From NCBI GenBank assembly GCA_963791885.1, contig CAWBUL010000005.1:1798001-1862000 (forward strand): a stretch of DNA of 64,000 nt, read 5' to 3'. Made by a program: the position numbers and the translations under genes. Position 1 is the stretch's first letter. Each line of letters starts with the position of its first letter. Source of the stretch: CAVSUZ01 sp963791885 (GTDB lineage: Bacteria > Pseudomonadota > Alphaproteobacteria > Acetobacterales > Acetobacteraceae). The notes under the pieces are model-generated. The model worked only from the letters and a program-made list of their open reading frames with translations, had not been told where the DNA came from and did no database searches. Of this stretch, positions 30,001 through 38,356 are shown piece by piece.

Positions 30001-30186
30001 GACCGTCTTCACCAGAGTATCGGCGCTCGCCCCAGGGTAGCGCGTGGTCACTTGCACGGTCGGCGGGGTCACGTTCGGATATTCTGCGATCGGCAGACTG
30101 AACAGCGCCACGCCACCCAGCAGTACGAACAGGATGGCCAAGACGTTGGCCAGAACTGGCCGATCGATAAAGAAACGGGAGATCAC
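27016..30186 (-). CDS. RND efflux pump, inner-membrane transporter (HAE1 family)
   Basis: 1056 residues, full AcrB/MexF-like length with twelve helices and two large periplasmic loops. Visible: MISRFFIDRPVLANVLAI start, NVTPPTVQVTTRYPGAS, the proton-relay aspartates in AIGIVVDDAIVVVENA (helix 4), GFIPTEDQGYLIAAVQLP at the second loop and LLIALSAKNAILIVEVARE in the last third. It exports hydrophobic or amphiphilic compounds with proton influx. It starts at a GTG two bases after the adaptor stop. No TolC-like outer-membrane factor gene is nearby. Confidence 0.93.
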   Translation of the reverse strand: MISRFFIDRPVLANVLAILFVLLGGVALFSLPIAEYPNVTPPTVQVTTRYPGASADTLVKTVALPIEQQVNGVNGMLYMQSTSAADGTYTLTVTFQIGTDLNYAQVLVQNRVSAALASLPQAVQAQGVTVQQRSPAILQIVTLTSPKGTYDSLYLSNYATLNLLNELSRIPGVGNVNVFGVGQYAMRVWLDPQALYQRGLTPQDVIQAIQQQSQQVAGGQIGTPPAPAGQAFQYTVNVEGRLTDPAQFAAIIVKSQGGAVTRIRDVGHVELGAQTYSQAFRLNGQPSAGLAIFQTPNANALQVANAVKARMAVLSRNFPPDLAYSVPFDTTGFVSASIDEVYRTLFEAGILVLVVILFFLQDWRAMLVPATTVPVTIIGAFAAMAALGFSVNLSTLFAIVLAIGIVVDDAIVVVENATHHMERGLSSRDAAVKAMDELMGPIIGITLVLMSVFIPAAFLPGLTGQMYAQFALVIAATALISAINAATLKPTQCALWLRIPVPPEKRNFIFRGFNRVYAPLDRGYARLIKRMVNHALLMAAIALILVFVAFWGIGRLPTGFIPTEDQGYLIAAVQLPNGASLERTQKTMANVTDIARKVPGVDQVVEISGVSALDNNATLSSGGAAYIMLKNWSVRGKTKGEDLRTIYERLGAAFANLPDGSVLLLVPPAIQGIGNASGFTMMTELRNGSFDWSRLSSITNVIITDGSSQSALTHLGTSFRADVPQIEVDVDRTKAETLHVAVGDIFNALAGYIGSSYVNQFDIFGRTFQVYVQADSRFRLRPDDLNALYVRSNTNNMVPLGALTTIHPDTGPSLITLYNLYPAATVIGLPAPGVSSGQALSLMDQIANAVLPPGTGYDWTAMSYQEKQVGGQIYVVFALAIVLVYLCLAGQYESWITPLAVILSVPLALLGPSLALGVTGLANNLYTQIGIVLLIALSAKNAILIVEVARERRAEGLSIIDAAAEAAHTRFRPILMTSFAFTLGVVPLLTSRGAGAAARVSLGLSVFSGMIASTCLAVLFVPSMFVVMQRLEEWLRRNKRRPVTAPEASPTRAAAD

Positions 30187-30188
30187 GC

Positions 30189-31319
30189 TCAGCTTCCGCT
30201 GGACGATGCGGGTGAGGGATTGACTTTCTCGCCTGGGACCGCGGGCGACAGCCCGGTCACGATCACCTCGTCACCCTCTGAGATACCTTTGGTGATCACC
30301 CGCAGCGTGCCGTTGGACCCGCCGACCTCCACCGGTTGCTGGTGGACGACATTATTTTTGTCGACGGTCAGCAGGTAACGTCCCGCCTGGTCCGTACCCA
30401 ACGCGACGTCAGGCACCAGAAGGGCCGGAGCTGCCAGGTGCGGCATGGGAACGCGAACCCGTACGAAATATCCGGGTAGCAACCTGTAATCGGTATTGGG
30501 AATGACGCCGCGTACCATCAGGGTGCCGGTCGACGTATCCACTTCGGGCGCTGCATAGTCCAGCGTGCCGTGATGCGGGTAACCCTGGTCTGTCATCAGC
30601 CCGACGTCGAATCCGACCTTCTTCAGATCGGCCACAGTGAATCCCGCCTTTGCCATCTCCTGCCGGACACGCAGCACGTCCTGCTCACTGATATTGAACG
30701 TCACGTAGATCGGGGCGAGTTGCACGATGCTCGCCAGCTTGGTCGGGTTGGTCACACCGACAAGCGCCCCCACCGACACGAGGTGATTCGTCACCGTGCC
30801 GTCGAACGGCGCCACGACATTCGTGTAGCCAAGATTGATCCCTGCCAGTGCCACGGCCGCCGTATAGTTCTGCACGTCGGATTGCGCCTCAATCATCCGG
30901 GCGTGCTGCTGGTCCACCGATGCCTGGGATTGGAAGTCGCTTTTCCCCAGGATCGAGAGCCGCTGATACTGTGCTGCCTGATACACGGAATCGGCTTGCG
31001 AGGACGTGAGCTGCGCCTGCGACTGCTGCAGCTTCGCCTGGTACGGCGCCGGCTCGATCACGAACAGGGTCTGGCCGCGCTTGACCTGAGCGCCGTCCGT
31101 ATAGTCGATCGATTGTACGAAACCTTCGACCCGCGCCACCAGGTCAACCTGATTATAGGCGACTGTATTGCCCGTGGCCTCTAGACTAGGGGTGAAGAGT
31201 CGCGAGACCGGATGCATCACACCGACCGGCGGCGGTGGCGGTGCGATAAATGTGTTTTCCTGCCGTTTGCACCCCACCAGCGCCGCGGCGAACATGAGCA
31301 GGAGAATGGCTGTACGCAT
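30189..31319 (-). CDS. RND efflux periplasmic adaptor lipoprotein
   Basis: 376-residue membrane-fusion protein. Lipobox LVGC (Cys17) at the end of a short signal peptide; GVMHPVSRLFTPSLEATGNT begins the barrel-sandwich; VEGFVQSIDYTDGAQVKRGQ is the lipoyl motif; a helical hairpin rich in Gln and Ala (about 95-150) is the coiled coil; VVAPFDGTVTNHLVSVGALV closes the lipoyl domain. The beta-barrel and membrane-proximal domains follow. Directly upstream of the transporter and 2 bases after the Cys-rich gene, so one operon. Confidence 0.92.
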   Translation of the reverse strand: MRTAILLLMFAAALVGCKRQENTFIAPPPPPVGVMHPVSRLFTPSLEATGNTVAYNQVDLVARVEGFVQSIDYTDGAQVKRGQTLFVIEPAPYQAKLQQSQAQLTSSQADSVYQAAQYQRLSILGKSDFQSQASVDQQHARMIEAQSDVQNYTAAVALAGINLGYTNVVAPFDGTVTNHLVSVGALVGVTNPTKLASIVQLAPIYVTFNISEQDVLRVRQEMAKAGFTVADLKKVGFDVGLMTDQGYPHHGTLDYAAPEVDTSTGTLMVRGVIPNTDYRLLPGYFVRVRVPMPHLAAPALLVPDVALGTDQAGRYLLTVDKNNVVHQQPVEVGGSNGTLRVITKGISEGDEVIVTGLSPAVPGEKVNPSPASSSGS

Positions 31320-31321
31320 CG

Positions 31322-31792
31322 TTAGCGGTGCGCGTGGCTGGCAGCCTGTCGCAGCACGGCCTGGCAGGCGCGGGAAAGGGATGCCTCATGCGCCTCCAGG
31401 CAGGCCAGGGCGTGTCCGCCGCCTGGCCGAACGCCACGGCAATAGGCGCGATAATCCGACCCGCAGGCGCTGCGGGCCACCGCCAACTCGTCGCGCGGCG
31501 ACATCTGGGACGAAGACGCGGCCGGGTGGCTGACTGGCGGCGGCGCGGTGCGGCTCGGCTGGCCGATGGCGGCCACAGCCTGGTCGCAGGCGGGCGAAAG
31601 CGATGCGGCATTCTGCTGCAGGCAGGCGAGCGCCGCCTGGCCTCCGGGGCTCACACCGGCGCAGTGCGTCTGGAAATCAGTGCGGCAGGATTGCCGCACT
31701 GCGTTCGTCTGTGCCGATGTCGGCTGCTGCGCGGCGGCGGCGCCGCACCAAAGCAGCGTCAGGAATGCGATGGCCGTGTGGAATGCCGTCAT
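31322..31792 (-). CDS. Secreted protein with two cysteine-rich (GLG1/FGFR type) repeats
   Basis: 156 residues. Signal peptide 1-21 (ending AAA-QQ). Two copies of a Cys-rich unit: CRTDFQTHCAGVSPGGQAALACL and, after a Pro/Ser linker, CGSDYRAYCRGVRPGGGHALACL, each then SLSxAC. This CxxDxxxxCxGVxPGG-AxxCL pattern is that of the cysteine-rich repeat first named from the Golgi protein GLG1, also common in rhizobial and Acetobacteraceae secreted proteins of unknown role. ATG at 31792 is chosen for the signal peptide. It sits between the large repeat protein and the RND genes. Confidence 0.78.
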   Translation of the reverse strand: MTAFHTAIAFLTLLWCGAAAAQQPTSAQTNAVRQSCRTDFQTHCAGVSPGGQAALACLQQNAASLSPACDQAVAAIGQPSRTAPPPVSHPAASSSQMSPRDELAVARSACGSDYRAYCRGVRPGGGHALACLEAHEASLSRACQAVLRQAASHAHR

Positions 31793-31815
31793 TGCTATGC
31801 CTTTGTCGCGTGTAA

Positions 31816-34113
31816 TTAGCGGCGGAAGCGCCGTCCGCCACCGGCCTCGCCGGCGCCGAAGCGGCCCCCAAACGGCTGCTGCGCACCGAATTGCCGACCA
31901 AACCGATCCTGCTCCAGTTGCTGATAGCTGGATCGGTCCAACGTTTGGCGCCGGTTTCCTCCCTGGCCAGTCGCGCCAGGCTGCGAGCCCGACGACCGTG
32001 AGGGCGGGTTTACCGGATTCCAGCCGCCATTGTCCCACTTGGACCAACCGCTGTCTGTGTGGCGGTAGACGTTTCCATCCCGCCCGGCATAGACGTCGCC
32101 GCCGGACGTGCGCACGGCGCCGCCGCTGTTGCCCGTGGCTCGGTTGTGATAGCCGGCGCCGGCCGCGCCAGAGCTGGAGCTGAATCCCCCGGCCGCCCCG
32201 TTCGCATTGCGACCGCTCGCGGTATTCACGGTGTTGTTGGGTCCAGTGAAGGTGCTGGAGCCCCAGCGCGCATACGGATTTGCGTTCTGTGTCGTGGAGC
32301 CGGAAATTCCGTATCTCGGATTATAGAAGCTTGCATGCGCTGTGCCGCTGCCACCGCCCCAGACGGCGCTGCCGCGCGAATACGTCCCTGTCCGCGGATT
32401 GTAATAGGACCACGCGCCGGCGCCTCCATACGGGCCATAGATCGCGCCCGCCTGGGCCCACCCGCCTGTCGCCGGATTGTAGTACCGACCGCCCGTCGCG
32501 GCGCCGCCATACGGACCATAAATCGTGCCGCCCCGGGCCCACGCGCCCGAGGACGGATTGTACCAGACGCTTCCAGCATAGGTATACGGGTAGGGGTAAA
32601 ACACCGGCACCGGCCCGGGAATCACTACCGGCGGATAGTAGTAGCCGGTGCCGTACACCAGGACGCCCGCTGAGATAAAGCCCATCATGTATCCAGCGGT
32701 GTAACCGTACGTCACCGCCTGTGGCGTCGCCCCGTAAACCTGCACGTACGTCACGTTGTACACGGGGCTGCTCGGCGGAATGGACTTGACCTCCGGCGGC
32801 ACGCTGTCCGCCAACGCCCACGGTCCGGTGGGAGACGAGGACACGAACCATGCGCCTTGATAACAGGCATAATAGCGCGCCGCGATCTTCAGCACTTCAT
32901 CAGGTGTGTTCACCGCGTATTCGATTTGGGTCCCTGGGATGGGCCTGAAGCTCGGCGCGCCGGAGTAACTCACGCTCAGCTTCGCCTCGCTCCGCTTCAG
33001 CGTTGCCGTGTCTGGCAGCTGCGCGGTCGGCACCGCACGTTGTGCCTGCGCGGTCCCGGGCACCGCGGCCAGCACGGCATCGTCAGATTGCGTCGGCGGC
33101 AATAGCGCGAATTCGGGTGGAAGGTTCGTCGTTGCGTATTGCCAAGGGCCATCAAGGCTGGAAGCCGAGAACCACCGGCCTGAGACCAGATAGTAGAAAT
33201 GCTTGTTGTTTGGGTCGAAGTAGACGGTACTTGGCGTGTTCGTCACCCGCTGCAACGGCGTGCCTGGGACGTCTGCCAGCTTTGCCGGTCCGTCCGTGAC
33301 GATGATCTCCGACGGACTGGCCGAGACGAAGATCGACGGAACCGGAGCTGACGACGGTGGCGCGTGGGCGGGAATATGCGCGTGCACGGTCGCGAAGTTC
33401 GCGTCCTTCGGGATCGCATTAAACGCTGCGGGCACGGACGACGTCACGCTGTAGGGACCCAGCGCATCGGCTGCCCGGAACCAGATATTATTGTTTAGTA
33501 AATACCAAGCGCCCTGATAGGTGAATACATCCCAGTTTGTATTGACCGCATAGGTCACGCCGCCAGTTCCGGCGGGTGCCATCACGGGCCGTCCGTCGAA
33601 CACGACCAGGCTTGCGGGGCGAGTGCTGTAGAAGATCACGGGTGGTGTGTTATCGACTGCCACGCTTATGTTCGGCTGCTCTTTCAAACTGAGCAGCACG
33701 CTATCCAGAGGGACCGATGTGATCTCCATGCGGTTCAGATCGGCACGAATCTTCGTTTCAAGGTCGGTGGCTTGCTCCGTGTTGAGCGTGGGAAAGTGCG
33801 AGGCGATCAGCTTCGGATCGCTGAGATGCACAGTACTGGTCTGCGCATCCGTGGTCGTGGCCAACGTGACGTCAATGGTGCCGAGAATCGGCTTAGTCGT
33901 ATGCGGTGGGGTGATCGACAGGGCAGCGCGTGCGGTAAGTTCCTTGTGGTCAGGCCAGGAAATTGCCTGCGGCTGATAGACAGTGACCTTTGCATCGTCG
34001 ACCGTGATCTGCCGTGGCCAGATACGGGTCGGCTGGGCCGGTGCGGCGGACAACGCTGCAAATTGCAGCCACATAAAAATGAAGCTGGCAAAGACTCGGG
34101 CGGATCGCAGCAC
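31816..34113 (-). CDS. Large secreted Tyr/Gly-rich repeat protein of unknown function
   Basis: About 765 residues. A strong ribosome site (GAGGAA) 4 bases before GTG 34113 and a signal peptide ending LSAAPA choose this start over an ATG at 34347. Middle part: three copies of a roughly 100-residue module containing an aromatic box, YQGAWYLLNNNIWFRA, YYLVSGRWFSASSLDGPW and YQGAWFVSSSPTGPW, each followed by xVPxxFxxIP-like text. Then a hydrophobic Gly stretch (TAGYMMGFISAGVLVYG), Pro/Tyr-rich turn, and tandem units YNPxTGxWAxGGxIYGPYGG (at least three), ending in a Gly/Ser/Arg/Gln tail. Relatives are sometimes labelled carbohydrate-binding or autotransporter; I see no barrel domain. First gene of the RND operon. 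Confidence 0.75.
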   Translation of the reverse strand: MLRSARVFASFIFMWLQFAALSAAPAQPTRIWPRQITVDDAKVTVYQPQAISWPDHKELTARAALSITPPHTTKPILGTIDVTLATTTDAQTSTVHLSDPKLIASHFPTLNTEQATDLETKIRADLNRMEITSVPLDSVLLSLKEQPNISVAVDNTPPVIFYSTRPASLVVFDGRPVMAPAGTGGVTYAVNTNWDVFTYQGAWYLLNNNIWFRAADALGPYSVTSSVPAAFNAIPKDANFATVHAHIPAHAPPSSAPVPSIFVSASPSEIIVTDGPAKLADVPGTPLQRVTNTPSTVYFDPNNKHFYYLVSGRWFSASSLDGPWQYATTNLPPEFALLPPTQSDDAVLAAVPGTAQAQRAVPTAQLPDTATLKRSEAKLSVSYSGAPSFRPIPGTQIEYAVNTPDEVLKIAARYYACYQGAWFVSSSPTGPWALADSVPPEVKSIPPSSPVYNVTYVQVYGATPQAVTYGYTAGYMMGFISAGVLVYGTGYYYPPVVIPGPVPVFYPYPYTYAGSVWYNPSSGAWARGGTIYGPYGGAATGGRYYNPATGGWAQAGAIYGPYGGAGAWSYYNPRTGTYSRGSAVWGGGSGTAHASFYNPRYGISGSTTQNANPYARWGSSTFTGPNNTVNTASGRNANGAAGGFSSSSGAAGAGYHNRATGNSGGAVRTSGGDVYAGRDGNVYRHTDSGWSKWDNGGWNPVNPPSRSSGSQPGATGQGGNRRQTLDRSSYQQLEQDRFGRQFGAQQPFGGRFGAGEAGGGRRFRR

Positions 34114-34217
34114 GTTTTCCTCTGCGGCGTGGCATCGCCGGGGTCGCCAGATTGGCCGTTTTGCGATCCCGGAACAAGCGCTATCTCCCAACATAATCCC
34201 ATGCAATAAGGCGTACG

Positions 34218-35477
34218 ATGGGAGAGAATCTTTTCGTTCAGGGACAGATCGCGCTACGCGACGCTCACGGACTGATCCTGCTCGGCGGCTTGCTCGGGGT
34301 CTGCAGCATTCTGGCCGGCCTGGTCTCACGCCGAATCGGTGCGCCAACCCTGCTCGTGTTCCTGGTTCTGGGCATGCTGGCCGGCGCGGATGGCCTGATC
34401 GGCATTCCCGTCCATGATTTTCGTGCCGCCTACCTGGTTGGCAGCGTGGCTCTCGCCATCATTCTGTTTGAGGGTGGCGTGAAGATGCCGCTCGCCCGGT
34501 TGCGCACTGTGTTCTGGCCGGCCTTGCTGCTGGCGACGGTGGGTGTTGCGCTGACCGCCGGTGTGCTTGGCGTGTGCATTGCGTTGCTTTTTGGCGTGAG
34601 CCTTCCCGCCGCCATACTGGTAGGGGCTGCCGCCGCGCCGACTGATGCGGCGGCGGTCAACACGCTGCTGCGCCGAGCAGGGGTTGCCTTGCCGCCGCGC
34701 CTTCCCGCACTGCTTGAGGCCGAGTCCGGTTTCAACGATCCGATGTCCATCTTTCTCACGGCGCTGCTGCTGCATATCATCGTGTCGCCGCAAAACCTGA
34801 GCGTCGGGAGCGCCGTCTTTCTCTTTACGCGAGAGATGGCTGGTGGTGCGGTGCTTGGTGTTGCCGGAGGATGGCTGCTCGCTTTCGCTTTGCGCGTTCT
34901 CCGACTGGATCACGCAGTCGCGGGGGTCTTCGTCGTCACCGGCGCGCTAAGCCTCTTTGCCCTGGCGCAGCTACTCGGAACAAGCGGTTTTCTCGCGACC
35001 TATATCGCCGCGCTGATCGTCGGCGCCACACGATACCAAGCGGCTGACAGCGTCGAGCGTTTCCTGGAGTCGCTTTCATGGCTGGCGCAGATCGTGCTTT
35101 TTCTGATGCTGGGCCTGCTGGTCACGCCGCATGATCTGCCACGCTTTATTCCCGTTGCTGTCACCGGCGCGATCGTCCTGATCTTCCTCGCTCGTCCGAT
35201 TGCGGTCATGCCGTTCCTGCTTCCGCTCGGCTTCACATGGCGGGAAAGCGTCTTCGCGTCCTGGGTCGGATTGCGCGGCGCTGTGCCGATCTACCTCAGC
35301 TTCCTGCCTGCCGTCGTCGATCCGAGCCGCGATGAGGCCTTTTTTGCCGTTATCTTCGTCCTGGTGGTCACGTCGTTGGTTATCCAGGGATGGACCATTG
35401 GTCTGGCCGGCCGGATCCTGGGTTTCGGTAGGCGGCCCGAGGGCCTCTCGCTTTCACCCCGCGTCGATGCCGTCTAG
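34218..35477 (+). CDS. CPA1-family cation/proton antiporter (NhaP2-like)
   Basis: 419 residues, about twelve helices. GAPTLLVFLVLGMLAGADG, ALAIILFEGGVKM, the transport-site block AAAPTDAAAVNTLL and ESGFNDPMSIFLT are the CPA1 signature, and GLRGAVPIYLSFLP is near the end. The family exchanges K+ or Na+ for protons at the inner membrane. Unlike full-length NhaP2 it lacks the long cytoplasmic TrkA-C/CorC tail. An AAGG site precedes the ATG. It is divergent from the repeat-protein/RND operon with 104 bases between. Confidence 0.9.
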   Translation: MGENLFVQGQIALRDAHGLILLGGLLGVCSILAGLVSRRIGAPTLLVFLVLGMLAGADGLIGIPVHDFRAAYLVGSVALAIILFEGGVKMPLARLRTVFWPALLLATVGVALTAGVLGVCIALLFGVSLPAAILVGAAAAPTDAAAVNTLLRRAGVALPPRLPALLEAESGFNDPMSIFLTALLLHIIVSPQNLSVGSAVFLFTREMAGGAVLGVAGGWLLAFALRVLRLDHAVAGVFVVTGALSLFALAQLLGTSGFLATYIAALIVGATRYQAADSVERFLESLSWLAQIVLFLMLGLLVTPHDLPRFIPVAVTGAIVLIFLARPIAVMPFLLPLGFTWRESVFASWVGLRGAVPIYLSFLPAVVDPSRDEAFFAVIFVLVVTSLVIQGWTIGLAGRILGFGRRPEGLSLSPRVDAV

Positions 35478-35506
35478 CCTGACGCCGGTAAGAACAGGAA
35501 ACGTCC

Positions 35507-36175
35507 ATGATCGATAAGCGCGTGGCCTCGGTGGCCGAAGCGCTGAGCGGAATCGCCGACGGCGCCACCATCCTGCTCGGTGGGTTTGGTGATGTCGGCG
35601 CGCCGATGGCGCTGATGGAGGGATTGCTCGAGCAGGGCGCGACAGACTTGACGATCGTGTGCAACGCTGGCGGTCGGGAGGGCAGCGCCATAGCCCGGCT
35701 GCTGCTCGCCGGTCGCGTGCGCAAAATGATCTGCAGTTTCATTCGCCCCGCAAGCGATGCGGGTCGGCTGCACATGGTCGGCAAGCTGGATGTGGAGGTG
35801 GTGCCGCAGGGCACACTGGCCGAGCGCATGCGCGCCGCCGGTGCGGGTATCACGGGTTTCTACACGCCAACGGGAGCTGACACCGTACTCGCGGAAGGAC
35901 GGGAGGTGCGCGAACTCGGTGGCCGCCTGTGCATGCTGGAAATGCCGCTCCCGGGAGACGTGGCGCTGGTGGATGCGTGGGAGGGAGATCGCTGGGGCAA
36001 TCTGACGTTCCGCGACACGCAGCGGAATTTCAATCCCATCATGGCCATGGCAGCGAAGATGACGATCGCGCAGGTGCGCCACGTTGTGGAACTCGGCGAT
36101 ATTGCACCGGAGCATGTGCACATGCCGGGCATTTTCGTGAATCGCTTGGTCCACGTGCCGGAAGGAGGATACTGA
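35507..36175 (+). CDS. 3-oxoacid CoA-transferase subunit A
   Basis: 222 residues. Family-I CoA-transferase alpha subunit: IADGATILLGGFGDVGAPMA is the CoA-binding signature, then ITGFYTPTGADTVLAEGREV and AKMTIAQVRHVVELGDI. With the next gene it moves CoA from an acyl-CoA to a 3-oxoacid such as acetoacetate or 3-oxoadipate; the acceptor cannot be decided. Starts 29 bases after the antiporter stop; the next gene starts one base after its stop. Confidence 0.9.
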   Translation: MIDKRVASVAEALSGIADGATILLGGFGDVGAPMALMEGLLEQGATDLTIVCNAGGREGSAIARLLLAGRVRKMICSFIRPASDAGRLHMVGKLDVEVVPQGTLAERMRAAGAGITGFYTPTGADTVLAEGREVRELGGRLCMLEMPLPGDVALVDAWEGDRWGNLTFRDTQRNFNPIMAMAAKMTIAQVRHVVELGDIAPEHVHMPGIFVNRLVHVPEGGY

Positions 36176-36176
36176 C

Positions 36177-36824
36177 ATGCCGGGCTGGACGCCGCTGGAT
36201 CGCGCTAGCATGGCTGCGCGCGCCGCACAGGATATTCCGGAAGGCTGGGTCGTGAATCTTGGCATCGGGATTCCGACCGAGGTCGCGAATTTCATCCCTG
36301 CGGACCGGGAGGTCATCATCCATGCCGAGAATGGCGTGATCGGTGCGGGTCCCGCCCCGGCGGAGGGCGCAGTCAATCCGTATCTGATCAACGCGGGGAC
36401 GCAACCCATCACCCTGGTGCGCGGCGGGAGTTATGTGCATCACGCGGACAGTTTTGCCATCGCCCGCGGCGGGCATTTGGATCTGTGTATTCTCGGCGCG
36501 TTCGAGGTGTCGGAAACGGGCGATCTGGCGAACTGGGCGCGTCGGCAGGACGAGCCGGTGAAGCAGATCGGCGGCGCGATGGACCTGGCGATCGGTGCAA
36601 AGCGGCTGTGGGTCATTATGGAGCACACGAGGAAGGACGGGGCGCCGCGGCTAGTGCATTCGTGCAGCTATCCGTTGACCGCGCGGGGCGTGGTGCGGCG
36701 GGTTTATACGAACCTGGCGGTGCTGGATGTCACAGCGCGGGGGTTCGTGGTGCGCGACATGGTGCCGGGGATGACGATAGCGGCATTGCAGGAAAGGACG
36801 GAGGCCCGGCTGCTGGGGGATTAG
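36177..36824 (+). CDS. 3-oxoacid CoA-transferase subunit B
   Basis: 215 residues. Family-I CoA-transferase beta subunit carrying the catalytic Glu in HAENGVIGAGPAP (SENG-type motif); VVNLGIGIPTEVANFIP opens it, and GGSYVHHADSFAIARGGHLD is typical. A clear GGAGG ribosome site lies inside the end of the A gene, 8 bases before the ATG. Convergent with the methyltransferase gene, 13 bases apart. Confidence 0.92.
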   Translation: MPGWTPLDRASMAARAAQDIPEGWVVNLGIGIPTEVANFIPADREVIIHAENGVIGAGPAPAEGAVNPYLINAGTQPITLVRGGSYVHHADSFAIARGGHLDLCILGAFEVSETGDLANWARRQDEPVKQIGGAMDLAIGAKRLWVIMEHTRKDGAPRLVHSCSYPLTARGVVRRVYTNLAVLDVTARGFVVRDMVPGMTIAALQERTEARLLGD

Positions 36825-36837
36825 CAAATATCCCGGT

Positions 36838-38355
36838 TCATCTGCTGCCTTTGAGGAGGCGAGCGATCCTGGGAATTGGTCGCTGCAACCGCTGCCTCCA
36901 ACGTGCATGCGCTCCCGCCGTCGCGCGCATTGGCGGCTGCTCGTCGGGTCCATGACTGAGGCTGATGCCCGTGGTGGGCGACAGCTTCGGATGATCTATA
37001 TCGTCCGTTACAGACGATGCTCGCGCCGAAAACTTCAGCGAGCAGCCGAAATCGATCACAGCGCGATCGAGCGCCAATCCGCCCCGTGTAAGAATTTCGC
37101 GCCATTCGGCCAGTTCGAACATCTGCTCATTGAAGCCGTTCGACAGCTCCTTGATGTAGGTCGGTTCAAACGGGTTCACCACGCAAGGTTCACGCACCGC
37201 AATAAAGCGCCCATTTGCGGACAACATTGTCCTTACGCGCTTCAGCAGACCGTCCGGCGATGGAATGTGATGCATGGCAGCGCACATGCAGATGATGTCG
37301 AAACTTTCTGCTCCGAAGGGGGCGTGCATGGGATCAAAGGATGCGAAAGCGGCGCGTCCTTCCTCCACCGCCGGATGGCCGATATGCATAATGGACGCGA
37401 GTTGCTGCATGATCAGCGATATGTCAGATACGACAACTGTCGCGCGATCACCGCACGTGCGAAGAGCAATCGGGTGAACGCCCGAACCGATTTCAAGAAT
37501 ACGTGGCCTGGTGACTCCCTCGGACCGGAGCTGGCTGATCGCTTCCCTAAGAAAGTCTTCCGCGCGGGTTACGTCTTCCCGGAGGTCAAACGAGCTGAGG
37601 TCGCCCCGGCGTAGGGCAGGGAACTCGTCTCTCTCAGTGGTTAAGTCTATGACCGCTTCCAAGAGTGGTGACTCGTCGAACCACTGAACGCCCTCCAGAA
37701 GGAAGTAGAAACGGAGAATAACCTGTCCGGTGAGGCCGGCCGGGAGCCTAACTCCCACAGGCACCGTAAGCTCGGCACCCGGTCGGAGCGGGCAGGGAAG
37801 GGGTGACCGGTCGCCTTCAAAGGAAACGGGTTTTCCATTTGGGGTAAAAATTCTGTAGCTAAGAAAGAGCGGATTTCGATCGCTCGTGAACAAGATCCGG
37901 TCTGATCCATTCCGTAGCCGCAAGGACCTGAATTCTGTGTCACCCGGGCACATAGCATGCGTAAGATACGCCGACAGGCATTCGACTTTCCCGATTGCCT
38001 CTCGCGTTTCATCCCTGCCAAGCGGTACGGGCTGAGCTTGCGTGTCCTGCGCCTCGAAACGGGCGAAGAAATTGGCGAATTCCGGGTATGAAGGCGCACG
38101 GTATTTCGTCAGTGTGGTTAGAGCGGCTTGAACGCGATCCTTCTGAGACGGAGCGATATTGAAAACACTGATCACTTCATCAGGAATGGAGGCAACGTCG
38201 GCGGGGCGCAATAGCAGGGGAACGCCGCCTTCCACAGGAAAAACAGCGCCGCACGATGCGCACTGAAAGCGGTCGTCGGAGACGTCCAGGGCACCACCGC
38301 AGACCGGGCATTGAAGAATTGCGGCGTCTTGCAGAGTTCGCCAAAGCGCAAGCAT
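36838..38355 (-). CDS. Zinc-ribbon/Ig-like/SAM methyltransferase fusion, probably glycan-modifying
   Basis: About 505 residues in three parts. First, a Trm112-like zinc ribbon (CPVCGG ... CASCGAVF, about 16-37). Second, an all-beta stretch (about 130-240) with LRLRNGSDRILF, LSYRIFTPNGKPVSFEGDR, LPCPLRPGAELTVPVGV and FYFLLEGVQWFDE, the Ig-like pattern found attached to polysaccharide-modifying enzymes (Wzt C-terminal-like). Third, a class I methyltransferase with ILEIGSGVHPIALR and CMCAAMHHIPSPDGLLKRVR. The start at 38355 is one base after the previous stop with a GAGGAA site. Substrate unknown; a surface glycan is inferred. Confidence 0.78.
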   Translation of the reverse strand: MLALWRTLQDAAILQCPVCGGALDVSDDRFQCASCGAVFPVEGGVPLLLRPADVASIPDEVISVFNIAPSQKDRVQAALTTLTKYRAPSYPEFANFFARFEAQDTQAQPVPLGRDETREAIGKVECLSAYLTHAMCPGDTEFRSLRLRNGSDRILFTSDRNPLFLSYRIFTPNGKPVSFEGDRSPLPCPLRPGAELTVPVGVRLPAGLTGQVILRFYFLLEGVQWFDESPLLEAVIDLTTERDEFPALRRGDLSSFDLREDVTRAEDFLREAISQLRSEGVTRPRILEIGSGVHPIALRTCGDRATVVVSDISLIMQQLASIMHIGHPAVEEGRAAFASFDPMHAPFGAESFDIICMCAAMHHIPSPDGLLKRVRTMLSANGRFIAVREPCVVNPFEPTYIKELSNGFNEQMFELAEWREILTRGGLALDRAVIDFGCSLKFSARASSVTDDIDHPKLSPTTGISLSHGPDEQPPMRATAGAHARWRQRLQRPIPRIARLLKGSR

Positions 38356-38356
38356 G

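Noticed and set aside
34114..34347. Longer start for the repeat protein at an ATG inside the antiporter gene region
   Set aside because: The added text is Arg-rich without a signal peptide; the GTG at 34113 has both a strong ribosome site and a signal peptide.
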